Notes under the pieces: model-generated
Database searches by the model: none
Seen by the model: only the letters and a program-made list of their open reading frames with translations
What the model was told of the DNA's origin: nothing
Translations under genes and position numbers: made by a program
DNA from: an uncultured Bacteroides sp.
GTDB lineage: Bacteria; Bacteroidota; Bacteroidia; Bacteroidales; Bacteroidaceae
NCBI GenBank assembly: GCA_947574505.1
Contig: CANPJW010000030.1
Span: 1-32,936, forward strand
Reading direction: 5' to 3'
Length of the DNA: 32,936 nucleotides
Part shown: positions 6,897 to 15,868 of the stretch, one piece after another
Position numbering within the stretch: the stretch's first letter is position 1
How the letters are laid out: each line of letters starts with the position of its first letter

Positions 6897-9137
6897 ATGA
6901 AAAACCTCTTAAGTATGAAAACACCTGTTCTCGCGCTATTCATTTCTTTAGTGGCATTTGGAGCCTGTGTGTCCAATAAACAAACCCAGCCGTCAACCGA
7001 TTATACCCAATTGGTGAATCCGTTTATCGGAACCGATTTTACCGGCAATACTTATCCGGGAGCGCAAGCGCCTTTCGGAATGGTACAACTTAGTCCGGAT
7101 AACGGTTTGCCCGGATGGGACCGTATTTCCGGTTATTTTTATCCGGACAGTACGATTGCCGGATTCAGTCATACCCATTTGTCGGGAACGGGAGCCGGAG
7201 ACTTGTATGATATCTCTTTCATGCCTGTAACTTTGCCTTATCAGGAAGCGGAAGCTCCTTTAGGCATCTATTCCAAATTCTCTCATGCGGATGAAGAGGC
7301 TTCAGCTGGTTATTATCGCGTGTTGCTGAAAGATTATGATATCAATGTGGAGTTAACTGCTACAGAGCGTTGCGGTATACAGCGTTATACGTTTCCTGAA
7401 GGAGAGTCGGCTGTCTTTCTGAATCTGAAGAAAGCGATGAATTGGGACTTTACCAATGATTCTTATATTGAGATAATTGACTCATGCACCATTCAGGGAT
7501 ATCGTTTTTCCGAAGGATGGGCAAGAGGCCAGCATGTGTATTTCCGCACTCGTTTCTCCAAACCGTTTGCCTCGGTAGAGATGGATACTACTGCCATTGC
7601 TTTGAAAGGTAAACGTGTAGGTACGGCTTATATCGCCCGTTTTAATTTTGATACGGAAAAAGGAGAGCAGATTGTTCTGAGTACTGCTCTTTCGGGAGTA
7701 AGCATGGAAGGTGCTGCTAAAAACATGGCGGCTGAAGCACCTCACAATGATTTCGATAAATATTTGGCTGAAACTAAAGATAATTGGAACCGTCAGTTGG
7801 GAAAAATAGAGGTAACAGGTGATAACAAGGACGATAAGGTTAATTTTTATACAGCATTGTATCATACAATGATTGCCCCGACTATTTATAGTGATGTGGA
7901 CGGGGCTTATTATGGTCCCGATAAGAAAATTCATCAGACGGATGGTTGGGTGAATTATGGAACTTTTTCATTGTGGGATACTTATCGTGCCGCACATCCG
8001 TTATTTACTTATACGGAACCTCAGCGTGTCAATGATATGGTGAAATCATTCATTGCTTTTTATGAACAGAACGGACGTTTGCCGGTATGGAATTTTTGGG
8101 GAAGTGAAACGGATATGATGATTGGCTACCACGCTGTACCTGTTATTGTCGATGCTTATTTGAAAGGTATTGGTGATTTTGATGCAGAGAAGGCATTGGA
8201 GGCTTGTGTGGCTACTGCTAACTTGGATGATTATCGCGGCATTGGTCTGTATAAAAAATTAGGATATATACCTTATAATATAAAGGATGAATATAATGCG
8301 GAAAATTGGTCGCTTTCCAAAACATTAGAATATGCTTTTGATGATTATTGCATAGCCGAAATGGCCCGGAAGATGGGGAGGACTCAATTAGCGGACGAAT
8401 TCTACAAGCGTTCTCAGAATTATCGCAATGTGTTCAATCCGGCGTCAAGCTTCATGCAGCCGATAGATGATAAAGGAGTATTCCAACCTAATTTCAGCCC
8501 GGATGACTACACTGCCCACATTTGTGAAAGTAACGGTTGGCAGTACTTTTGGTCTGTACAGCAGGATATTAAGGGGCTAATTGCCTTGACTGGTGGTAAG
8601 GATCGTTTTACGGAAAAGTTGGATAGTATGTTTACTTATATCCCGGCTGGTAATGCAGATTTGCCTCTTTTCAGTACAGGTATGATTGGCCAGTATGCTC
8701 ATGGTAATGAGCCTAGCCATCATGTGATTTATTTGTATAATAAGGTACGTCAGCCTTGGAAAACTCAGAAGTATGCGGCGCAGGTCATGCATGACCTTTA
8801 TTTCAATGCACCTGCCGGACTGTGTGGAAATGAGGATTGTGGACAGATGTCTGCCTGGTATGTATTCAGTGCTATGGGATTTTATCCTGTCAATCCGGTA
8901 AGTGGTGAATATGAGATTGGTACGCCGTTGTTCCCCGAGATACAGATGCATCTGGATAATGGAAAAACGTTCACAGTACTGGCCCCTGGAGTAAGTCGTG
9001 AAAATATCTATATCCAGTCGGTGAAAGTAAATGGGCAACCATACGATAAGAGCTATATCACACACCGGCAAATAATGGATGGTGCTACTGTAGAATTTGA
9101 AATGGGTCCGGAACCGGGAAATATTTGGTATAGATAG
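6897..9137 (+). CDS. GH92 alpha-mannosidase, lipoprotein (first of three)
   Basis: GH92 enzymes are calcium-dependent exo-alpha-mannosidases acting by inversion. This one (746 aa) starts with a lipoprotein signal ending near FGAC (Cys24). The N-terminal domain has VNPFIGTDFTGNTYPGAQAPFGM and FSHTHLSGTGAGD. The catalytic (alpha/alpha)6 part has CESNGWQYFW (Glu544, at the position of the general acid), YAHGNEPSHH (600-609) and GNEDCGQMSAWY (644-655), whose Asp647 is the likely base. The usual His-Asp after the WxYxW stretch is Gln-Asp here (SVQQD). The longest frame begins at a GTG inside the promoter, so I use ATG 6897; ATG 6915 is an alternative. It has its own promoter and a 204-bp gap to the sigma gene. 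The linkage specificity cannot be read from the sequence. Confidence 0.92.
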   Translation: MKNLLSMKTPVLALFISLVAFGACVSNKQTQPSTDYTQLVNPFIGTDFTGNTYPGAQAPFGMVQLSPDNGLPGWDRISGYFYPDSTIAGFSHTHLSGTGAGDLYDISFMPVTLPYQEAEAPLGIYSKFSHADEEASAGYYRVLLKDYDINVELTATERCGIQRYTFPEGESAVFLNLKKAMNWDFTNDSYIEIIDSCTIQGYRFSEGWARGQHVYFRTRFSKPFASVEMDTTAIALKGKRVGTAYIARFNFDTEKGEQIVLSTALSGVSMEGAAKNMAAEAPHNDFDKYLAETKDNWNRQLGKIEVTGDNKDDKVNFYTALYHTMIAPTIYSDVDGAYYGPDKKIHQTDGWVNYGTFSLWDTYRAAHPLFTYTEPQRVNDMVKSFIAFYEQNGRLPVWNFWGSETDMMIGYHAVPVIVDAYLKGIGDFDAEKALEACVATANLDDYRGIGLYKKLGYIPYNIKDEYNAENWSLSKTLEYAFDDYCIAEMARKMGRTQLADEFYKRSQNYRNVFNPASSFMQPIDDKGVFQPNFSPDDYTAHICESNGWQYFWSVQQDIKGLIALTGGKDRFTEKLDSMFTYIPAGNADLPLFSTGMIGQYAHGNEPSHHVIYLYNKVRQPWKTQKYAAQVMHDLYFNAPAGLCGNEDCGQMSAWYVFSAMGFYPVNPVSGEYEIGTPLFPEIQMHLDNGKTFTVLAPGVSRENIYIQSVKVNGQPYDKSYITHRQIMDGATVEFEMGPEPGNIWYR

Positions 9138-9170
9138 ATAATAATTGGTTCAACTTATTAAGAATTGTAA

Positions 9171-9202
9171 TTGTACAGGAGGTGAGTTAAAAGTAATATT
9201 TG
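9171..9202 (+). promoter_or_regulatory. Possible promoter of the ECF sigma operon
   Basis: TTG at 9171-9173 and AATATTTG at 9195-9202 are 21 bp apart; the -7 box has one mismatch to TAnnTTTG. If used, the leader to the ATG at 9342 would be about 130 nt and would begin with the inverted repeat at 9214-9277. Confidence 0.35.
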
Positions 9203-9213
9203 TTATCGTTTTG

Positions 9214-9277
9214 CTGTAGAGGCGGTTTGAATCTGCCTGAAAATTGTATGATGAGCGGAAGCTTTTTGCCTCTACAG
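9214..9277 (+). repeat. 10-bp perfect inverted repeat ahead of the sigma gene
   Basis: CTGTAGAGGC (9214-9223) and GCCTCTACAG (9268-9277) are exact inverted repeats spaced by 44 bp. The gap is too long for a typical terminator, and no U-tract follows. It may be a two-site operator or the base of a structured leader for the sigma gene. Confidence 0.55.
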
Positions 9278-9341
9278 TGGATGATTGGATCGTTATTTGG
9301 AACATTGGCTCTCTCCTTCATACAAAGGTGAATTATATAAT

Positions 9342-9917
9342 ATGAACGAGGAACTTGATGACACCTATAAGGCCGTCTTTCGTCAATGCTATCCTAAGCT
9401 GTTGTTCTATGCGACACGGCTGGTCGGTACCGAAGAAGCCGAAGATGTAGTGCAGGATGTTTTTGTGGAGTTGTGGAGGCGGAGAGATTCAGTCGTCATA
9501 GGAGAGCAGATTTTAGCTTTCCTTTATCGTTCTGTATATACCAAGGCTATAAATTTATTGAAGCATCAGGTTATAGAGAATAACTACAGTGCGGCAATGA
9601 TAGAAATCTATGAACGAAAATTGCAATATTACCAGCCGGATCATGCCGAAGTCATTAAAAAGATAGAGAATCAGGAATTGCGTCAGGAAATTTTTGGAGC
9701 GATTAATGAATTGCCGGATAAATGTAAGGAGGTGTTTAAACTGAGCTATCTTCATGATATGAAAAACAAGGAAATCGCTGATACTCTTGGCATTTCTTTA
9801 CGTACCGTAGAGGCACATATGTATAAGGCCTTGAAATTTTTGCGCGAACGTCTCAGCCATTTATTATTGTCATTGATTATATTTTCAGCAAAACTGCTAA
9901 GTGTTTTTACAAGTTGA
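9342..9917 (+). CDS. ECF-type RNA polymerase sigma factor of the PUL
   Basis: This is a Bacteroidetes-type extracytoplasmic-function sigma factor, 191 aa. Region 2 runs from about 8 to 75 (YPKLLFYATRLVGTEEAEDVVQDVFVELW), and region 4 from about 115 to 170, with ELPDKCKEVFKLSYLHDMKNKEIADTLGISLRTVEAHMYKALKFLRE as its DNA-binding helix-turn-helix. The frame is open upstream to a TTG at 9285, but the ATG at 9342 gives the normal family N-terminus. The last 20 residues (LSHLLLSLIIFSAKLLSVFT) are hydrophobic, which may help it sit at the membrane with FecR. The gene is 28 bp before fecR and heads an operon with two GH92 genes. It should direct transcription of this PUL when released. Confidence 0.92.
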   Translation: MNEELDDTYKAVFRQCYPKLLFYATRLVGTEEAEDVVQDVFVELWRRRDSVVIGEQILAFLYRSVYTKAINLLKHQVIENNYSAAMIEIYERKLQYYQPDHAEVIKKIENQELRQEIFGAINELPDKCKEVFKLSYLHDMKNKEIADTLGISLRTVEAHMYKALKFLRERLSHLLLSLIIFSAKLLSVFTS

Positions 9918-9945
9918 ATTGTTTACTATATGAATAGGGAAAAAG

Positions 9946-10938
9946 ATGAGTAAACTTAACGAAGATATTATTATCAGGTATTTGGAAAACCGATGCTCGG
10001 AGGAGGATTTTGTTCTTATCAATGAATGGATGAAAGAATCTGATGAGAATGCCGGAGAGCTGTTCCGTATGGAGGAGATTTATCAGTTAGGTAAATTCCC
10101 CTTTGAGGAGGAAAATCTGGTAGTGAGGGCAGAGCGCAGGTTGGGTAGAAGATTGAAACGGGAAAATCAGAAGAAACAAGAGGTGTTCAAGCTTAGAAGT
10201 GTGTTGCGTTATGCAGCTGCTATAGTGGGTGTGATGGTGCTGGCTGCGGGATTGGCCTATTGGTTCCGGAATAAAGCGGAGGAATTGGTGGTAGCATCGG
10301 CTGCTCATGGACAAGTGCGTGAGATGTTGTTGCCTGACGGGACAAAAGTATGGTTGAACCAGTCGTCTGTTTTAAAATATCCGCGTGCTTTTGAAGGAAA
10401 GGAACGTCATGTATATCTGGATGGAGAAGCTTATTTTGAAGTAGCACGTAATCATGAGAAACCTTTCATGGTAAAAAGCCCGGCAATGGATGTCAGGGTC
10501 TTGGGAACCTCTTTCAATATAAAATGTCGTCCGGATAACAGTTTTGCGGAAACAACCTTGATAGAGGGTGAAGTTGAGGTAAAAGATAAATCGGACAAAG
10601 GAAGAATTACTTTGTTGCCGGGACAAAAAGCCGTTTTAAACAGGGTAACAGGGCGGATGCAAGTAAAACAGGTCGATCCCAAGATGGAGATAGTCTGGCA
10701 TAATGACTTGATTCCATTTGAAAAGTCATCTATTTTCCAGATTGCGGCAGCATTGGAACGGTTCTATGGAGTGAAGATAATCCTTTCACCGGATGTAGAC
10801 AGTACTAATACTTATTCAGGTGTACTGAAAAAGAAAGATAATATAGAGTCTGTGCTGAATTCTTTGCGTAACTCTATTCCTTTCAATTATAAGAAAGTAG
10901 ATGATAACAATATATTTATCTCATCGGAAACAAAATAA
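9946..10938 (+). CDS. FecR family anti-sigma factor
   Basis: FecR-type proteins sit in the inner membrane, hold the ECF sigma factor inactive and receive a signal from the STN domain of an outer-membrane transducer. This protein (330 aa) has an N-terminal cytoplasmic sigma-binding part (about 1-85), one membrane helix (88-106), the periplasmic FecR domain (about 118-212, with REMLLPDGTKVWLNQSSVLKYP, VYLDGEAYFEVARN, VRVLGTSFNIK and TLIEGEVEV), and a C-terminal DUF4974-type STN-like domain (256-326). The order sigma then anti-sigma is the usual one. The SusC in the next transcription block carries the matching STN domain. GH92 genes follow at 17 bp, so signalling and hydrolase genes share one operon. 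Confidence 0.93.
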   Translation: MSKLNEDIIIRYLENRCSEEDFVLINEWMKESDENAGELFRMEEIYQLGKFPFEEENLVVRAERRLGRRLKRENQKKQEVFKLRSVLRYAAAIVGVMVLAAGLAYWFRNKAEELVVASAAHGQVREMLLPDGTKVWLNQSSVLKYPRAFEGKERHVYLDGEAYFEVARNHEKPFMVKSPAMDVRVLGTSFNIKCRPDNSFAETTLIEGEVEVKDKSDKGRITLLPGQKAVLNRVTGRMQVKQVDPKMEIVWHNDLIPFEKSSIFQIAAALERFYGVKIILSPDVDSTNTYSGVLKKKDNIESVLNSLRNSIPFNYKKVDDNNIFISSETK

Positions 10939-10955
10939 TTTTTAAATAAAGATCT

Positions 10956-13238
10956 ATGAAAATCAACATGCTCTTAAGCGGCTGTCTTCTAGGGTTATTG
11001 TGTTTCACTGCATGTGATTCTGAGGGCAATGAAATGAATGATTACACCCATTATGTCAATCCTTTTATTGGTACAGGAGGCCATGGGCATACTCATCCGG
11101 GTGCTATGGTTCCTCATGGCATGATACAGCCGGGGCCGGATACTCGTATTGACGGTTGGGATTCCTGTTCCGGATATTATTATGAAGATACTACGATCAA
11201 TGGTTTTGCCCATACACGTCTTAGTGGTACAGGGTGTGCGGATTTCGGAGATTTCCTGTTGATGCCGACTGTAGGTGTGCAGCGTACTGATTTCTTGGGA
11301 ACAGAAAGCCAGAAGCGTCCTTTCGCATCGGCTTTTTCTCATGAAAAGGAATATGCCGAACCGGGATATTATTCTGTTTTTCTGGATACATACGGGGTAA
11401 AAGCCGAACTGACTTCGACAGAGCGTGCGGCAATGCATCGGTATACTTTTCCGGAAAGTAAGGAGTCTGGATTTATCTTGGATATGGACTATAATATTCA
11501 GCAACAAATCAATCAGGTAATGGAAGTGGAGGCAGTGAATGATACTGTGTTGCGGGGGCGCAAACGCAGTGCCTATTGGGCATACCGACAGGATCTTTAT
11601 TTTTATGCCGTATTTTCCAAACCCTTTACGTATACCTTGTACACGGATACTGTTCAGGAAAATGACAAACAGATTCCTGTATGTAAAATGCTTTTGCATT
11701 TTGAAACGGCGAAAGATGAACAAGTGCTGGCTAAGTTCTCTATCTCTTCTGTTGATGCGGAAGGTGCTTATAAGAACCTCCAGGCTGAGATGCCCGGTTG
11801 GAATTTTGATGGAGTGCGTGCCGATGCTAAGAAGAAATGGAATGAATGCTTGTCAAAGATTGCAGTCAAAACCAATGATGAAGACCAGCGTGCCATTTTC
11901 TATACGGCTATGTATCATGCTTTCCTAAGTCCCAATCTGTTTACAGATGTAGACGGGCGTTACTTGGGAATGGATTTGAAAGTGCATACCACCGACATGA
12001 AACATCCGGTTTATACCATTTTCTCTTTGTGGGATACTTTCCGTGCGTTACATCCGTTACTGACTATTGTCGATCCTCAGTTGAATACGGAGTTTATCCG
12101 TTCATTAATAAAGAAGCATCAGGAAGGTGGTATCTTTCCGAAATGGGACTGTGTGTCCAATTATACCGGAACTATGGTGGGATATCATGCGGCTTCGTTG
12201 GTAACCGATTCTTATGTGAAGGGATACCGCGATTTTGATGTGCAGGAAGCTTACAAGGCATGTCTGCGTGCAGCGGAATATGACACTACCGGTATTGTAG
12301 CTCCCGATTGGCTGATTCCATATGTTATGCCCAAAGCACGTTATTATAAGAATACTCTTGGCTATATTCCATGTGACCGTGAGAATGAATCGGTAGCGAA
12401 AGCATTGGAGTATGCGTATGATGACTGGTGTATCTCCGTGCTGGCAGACAGCTTGGGAGATACTGAAACCAAGGAGAAGTATGCCCGTTTTGCAGATGCT
12501 TACGAATTTTATTTTGATCCTGCCACCCGTTTCATGCGTGGATTGGATAGTAAAGGTGAATGGCGTACTCCGTTCAATCCCCGTTCTTCCAATCACCGTA
12601 ATGATGATTATTGCGAGGGTACTGCATGGCAATGGACTTGGTTTGTTCCGCATGATATCCCGGGACTGGTGAATTTGATGGGTGGGGAGGATGCTTTCGT
12701 AGGAAAGCTGGACTCCTTGTTTACGGTTTCTTCCCAGTTGGAAGGGGAGGCTACCTCTGCTGATATCACAGGACTGATAGGCCAGTATGCGCATGGTAAT
12801 GAGCCTAGTCATCACATTACTCATATGTATAACTATGTAAACCGTCCATGGCGTACTCAGGAATTGGTTGACAGTGTGCTGTATAACCAGTATTTCAATG
12901 CTCCTGACGGCTTGTCGGGTAATGAAGATTGCGGTCAGATGTCTGCCTGGTATATTTTGAATTCCATGGGCTTCTATCAGGTATGTCCCGGTAAGCCGGT
13001 TTATTCTATCGGACGTCCGTTGTTTGAGGAGGTGACGATTAATTTGCCCGACCGCAAGACTTTCGTTATCCGTACCCACAATAATTCGAAGACCAATAAG
13101 TATATTGAGTCGGTTTTGTTGAACGGAAAACCGCTGGATGTTCCTTTCTTTACCCATGATGATCTGGTACGTGGAGGAACGATGGAGATTACCATGAGTC
13201 CCGTACCGACGGAATGGGGAAAACAGGTGAAGAATTAA
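10956..13238 (+). CDS. GH92 alpha-mannosidase, lipoprotein (second of three)
   Basis: The 760-residue enzyme has a lipoprotein signal with lipobox FTAC (Cys20), followed by acidic DSEGNE, a pattern consistent with surface display in Bacteroidetes. The N-terminal domain contains VNPFIGTGGHGHTHPGAMVPHGM, GWDSCSGYYY and FAHTRLSGTGCADFGD, the arrangement I associate with the characterised alpha-1,2-mannosidase type. Catalytic-domain motifs are complete: CEGTAWQWTWFVPHD (Glu554, likely acid), YAHGNEPSHH (611-620) and GNEDCGQMSAWY (655-666, Asp658 likely base). It lies 17 bp after fecR and 29 bp before the third GH92. It should release mannose from non-reducing ends of alpha-mannosides; alpha-1,2 preference is inference. 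Confidence 0.93.
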   Translation: MKINMLLSGCLLGLLCFTACDSEGNEMNDYTHYVNPFIGTGGHGHTHPGAMVPHGMIQPGPDTRIDGWDSCSGYYYEDTTINGFAHTRLSGTGCADFGDFLLMPTVGVQRTDFLGTESQKRPFASAFSHEKEYAEPGYYSVFLDTYGVKAELTSTERAAMHRYTFPESKESGFILDMDYNIQQQINQVMEVEAVNDTVLRGRKRSAYWAYRQDLYFYAVFSKPFTYTLYTDTVQENDKQIPVCKMLLHFETAKDEQVLAKFSISSVDAEGAYKNLQAEMPGWNFDGVRADAKKKWNECLSKIAVKTNDEDQRAIFYTAMYHAFLSPNLFTDVDGRYLGMDLKVHTTDMKHPVYTIFSLWDTFRALHPLLTIVDPQLNTEFIRSLIKKHQEGGIFPKWDCVSNYTGTMVGYHAASLVTDSYVKGYRDFDVQEAYKACLRAAEYDTTGIVAPDWLIPYVMPKARYYKNTLGYIPCDRENESVAKALEYAYDDWCISVLADSLGDTETKEKYARFADAYEFYFDPATRFMRGLDSKGEWRTPFNPRSSNHRNDDYCEGTAWQWTWFVPHDIPGLVNLMGGEDAFVGKLDSLFTVSSQLEGEATSADITGLIGQYAHGNEPSHHITHMYNYVNRPWRTQELVDSVLYNQYFNAPDGLSGNEDCGQMSAWYILNSMGFYQVCPGKPVYSIGRPLFEEVTINLPDRKTFVIRTHNNSKTNKYIESVLLNGKPLDVPFFTHDDLVRGGTMEITMSPVPTEWGKQVKN

Positions 13239-13267
13239 AAGTATAACTTAACCCAAATAGCAATATC

Positions 13268-15580
13268 ATGAAAAAACTATTTCTATCAGTTGTAGCGCTG
13301 TGTGTCACGCTGTTTGTACAGGCAAAGGATTATGCAGACTATGTGAGTCCGTTGGTAGGTACACAGTCTTCCTTTGAACTCTCTACAGGAAATACTTATC
13401 CTGCCATATCCCGCCCGTGGGGTATGAATTTCTGGACTCCCCAGACAGGAAAGATGGGGGACGGATGGCAGTATGTTTATACGGCTAATAAAATCCGTGG
13501 TTTCAAACAAACCCATCAGCCCAGTCCGTGGATTAATGACTATGGTCAATTTTCCATCATGCCCGTAACAGGAAAACCGGAATTTGAAGAGGACAAGCGT
13601 GCAAGCTGGTTCTCTCATAAAGCTGAAATTGCAAAACCTTATTATTATAAGGTTTATTTGGCAGAACATGATGTCGTAACCGAAATGGTTCCTACGGAGC
13701 GTGCCGTAATGTTCCGTTTCACTTTTCCTGAGAATGATTCATATGTAGTGGTGGATGCTTTTGATCGTGGTTCGTCTGTCAAGGTGATTCCCGGAGAAAA
13801 CAAAATCGTGGGCTATACTACCCGTAACAGTGGTGGTGTTCCTGCCAACTTCAAGAATTATTTCGTTATTGAGTTTGATAAGCCGTTTACTTATGAGGCT
13901 ACGTTCTCTAATGATGTACAGCCTGAAAAACCGGATGGCAGTGTTCCTGTAACCTTGAAAGAAGGTAAACTGGAGCAGACTGATTTCCATACCGGAGCCG
14001 TTATCGGTTTCAAGACAAAGAAAGGTGAAGTAGTTCATGCCCGTGTGGCCTCTTCATTCATCAGTCCTGAACAAGCAATTCGGAACCTGAAGGAATTGGG
14101 TGGTGACAGTTTTGAAGTATTGGTACAGAAAGGTAAAGAGGCTTGGAATGAGGCCTTAGGTAAAGTAGAGGTGGAAGGTGGAACATTGGATCAATACCGC
14201 ACTTTCTATTCCTGCTTGTACCGTTCCTTGTTGTTTCCGCGTAAATTCTATGAACTGGATGCCAACGGACAACCTGTTCATTACAGTCCTTACAATGGCG
14301 AAACGCTGCCGGGATATATGTATACGGATACAGGTTTCTGGGATACATTCCGTTGCTTGTTCCCTTTCTTGAACCTGATGTATCCTTCGGTAAATAAGGA
14401 GATACAGGAAGGTTTGGTTAATACTTATAAGGAAAGCGGTTTCTTCCCCGAATGGGCCAGCCCCGGTCATCGTGGTTGCATGGTCGGCAATAATTCAGCT
14501 TCTATCTTGGTCGATGCTTATCTGAAAGGAGTACGTGTGGAAGATGTGGAAACATTATACAAAGGACTGATTCATGGAACGGAAGCCGTACATCCTGAAG
14601 TTTCTTCTACCGGACGTCTGGGATATGAATATTATAACAAGCTGGGCTATGTGCCTTGTGATGTGAAGATTCATGAGAATGCAGCCCGTACATTGGAATA
14701 TGCATACGATGACTGGTGTATTTATCAGCTGGCGAAAGAGTTGAAGCGTCCGAAGAAGGAAATCGCACTTTTTGCCAAACGTGCCATGAACTATAAGAAC
14801 CTGTTTGATTCGGAAAGTAAATTGATGCGTGGCAAGCAGAAGGACGGCAAGTTCGCTCCTGAATTCTCGCCGTTGAAATGGGGAGGTGACTTTACGGAAG
14901 GAAACAGCTGGCATTATTCCTGGTCTGTATTCCATGACCCTCAGGGATTGATTGATTTGATGGGAGGTAAGGAAATGTTCGTTACCATGCTTGATTCTGT
15001 CTTTTCGGTTCCCCCCATCTTTGATGATAGCTATTACGGACAGGTAATTCATGAGATTCGTGAAATGACAGTCATGAACATGGGTAACTATGCACATGGA
15101 AACCAGCCCATCCAGCACATGATTTATCTGTATGACTATGCAGGCCAGCCTTGGAAAGCGCAATATTGGTTGCGTGAGGTGATGAACCGTATGTATACAG
15201 CCGGTCCGGACGGATATTGCGGTGATGAAGACAATGGTCAGACTTCGGCATGGTATGTATTCTCCGCATTAGGGTTCTATCCGGTATGTCCCGGTACGGA
15301 TGAGTATATTCTGGGTGCTCCGTTGTTCAAGAAGGCGACACTTCATTTTGAAAACGGAAAGAACTTGGTAATAACCGCATCGGATAACAGCGATACCAAC
15401 CGATATGTAGATGAAATGCGTGTAAACGGTACTGTTTATACCAAGAATTATTTGAAGCATAACGAATTGTTACAAGGCGGTACTATTGACTTCAAGATGA
15501 CCGACCGTCCGAATATGCAGCGTGGAACACAAGAAAGTGATTTGCCTTATTCATTTTCAAAAGACGAAAAAGTAAAATAA
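13268..15580 (+). CDS. GH92-family enzyme, periplasmic, divergent subgroup (third of three)
   Basis: The protein (770 aa) is a GH92 member but differs from the other two. Its signal peptide (MKKLFLSVVALCVTLFVQAK) ends at an Ala-x-Ala-like site with no lipobox cysteine, so it is probably soluble in the periplasm. The N-terminal block is ADYVSPLVGTQSSFELSTGNTYPAISRPWGM and the TH-SG motif is replaced by QTHQPSPWINDYG. Acid and base positions are present: FTEGNSWHYSWSVFHD (Glu544) and CGDEDNGQTSAWY (Asp655). The HGNEPSHH motif reads HGNQPIQH (610-617). These changes are in regions that shape the substrate site, so a different linkage or acceptor is likely. It is the last gene of the sigma-FecR-GH92-GH92 operon and is followed by a terminator. 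Confidence 0.9.
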   Translation: MKKLFLSVVALCVTLFVQAKDYADYVSPLVGTQSSFELSTGNTYPAISRPWGMNFWTPQTGKMGDGWQYVYTANKIRGFKQTHQPSPWINDYGQFSIMPVTGKPEFEEDKRASWFSHKAEIAKPYYYKVYLAEHDVVTEMVPTERAVMFRFTFPENDSYVVVDAFDRGSSVKVIPGENKIVGYTTRNSGGVPANFKNYFVIEFDKPFTYEATFSNDVQPEKPDGSVPVTLKEGKLEQTDFHTGAVIGFKTKKGEVVHARVASSFISPEQAIRNLKELGGDSFEVLVQKGKEAWNEALGKVEVEGGTLDQYRTFYSCLYRSLLFPRKFYELDANGQPVHYSPYNGETLPGYMYTDTGFWDTFRCLFPFLNLMYPSVNKEIQEGLVNTYKESGFFPEWASPGHRGCMVGNNSASILVDAYLKGVRVEDVETLYKGLIHGTEAVHPEVSSTGRLGYEYYNKLGYVPCDVKIHENAARTLEYAYDDWCIYQLAKELKRPKKEIALFAKRAMNYKNLFDSESKLMRGKQKDGKFAPEFSPLKWGGDFTEGNSWHYSWSVFHDPQGLIDLMGGKEMFVTMLDSVFSVPPIFDDSYYGQVIHEIREMTVMNMGNYAHGNQPIQHMIYLYDYAGQPWKAQYWLREVMNRMYTAGPDGYCGDEDNGQTSAWYVFSALGFYPVCPGTDEYILGAPLFKKATLHFENGKNLVITASDNSDTNRYVDEMRVNGTVYTKNYLKHNELLQGGTIDFKMTDRPNMQRGTQESDLPYSFSKDEKVK

Positions 15581-15621
15581 AAGTTTCACCATGCACTTCT
15601 CTCTTATAAAGAGAGGTTGGA

Positions 15622-15675
15622 GGGGGATGTTCTCTTTTGGCAGCATTGCAAGAGTACATCCCCTTTTTCTTTTTA
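15622..15675 (+). terminator. Rho-independent terminator after the third GH92
   Basis: Arms 15623-15636 and 15650-15663 pair over 14 positions with a single T-T mismatch (GGGGATGT inside one arm, ACATCCCC in the other) around a 13-nt loop. CTTTTTCTTTTT-like sequence follows. It ends the sigma operon 42 bp after the GH92 stop and separates it from susC. Confidence 0.85.
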
Positions 15676-15712
15676 AGTATTTCTTCTATACGTCAAAGTC
15701 CGATGATATTAC

Positions 15713-15720
15713 TACTTTTG
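15713..15720 (+). promoter_or_regulatory. Possible -7 box in the susC leader
   Basis: TACTTTTG matches the housekeeping -7 consensus, but no -33 TTTG is found at 19-21 bp. susC is expected to be a target of the ECF sigma factor, whose promoter sequence is not known here, so this box is a weak candidate. A 6-bp hairpin (AAGGGG/CCCCTT) lies further down the leader near 15809-15830. Confidence 0.3.
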
Positions 15721-15868
15721 CCTTTCCTCTGCTTTTTTCTGGAAAATTTAGAAAAAAGAACAAGATTGAGTAAGTGTTTTCTTTTAGCTGCCTGTTTTTA
15801 TTCTCGAAAGGGGAATGAGAACCCCTTCACTGGAGAAAAACAAGTCAGTGTTAACGAATTTATAAATT

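Noticed and set aside
12105..13157. Long minus-strand open frame (350 codons) antisense to the second GH92
   Set aside because: It mirrors a strongly conserved enzyme gene and its translation is biased and unrecognisable; a shadow of coding composition. The same holds for the long antisense frames at 22614-23576 and 27250-28161.
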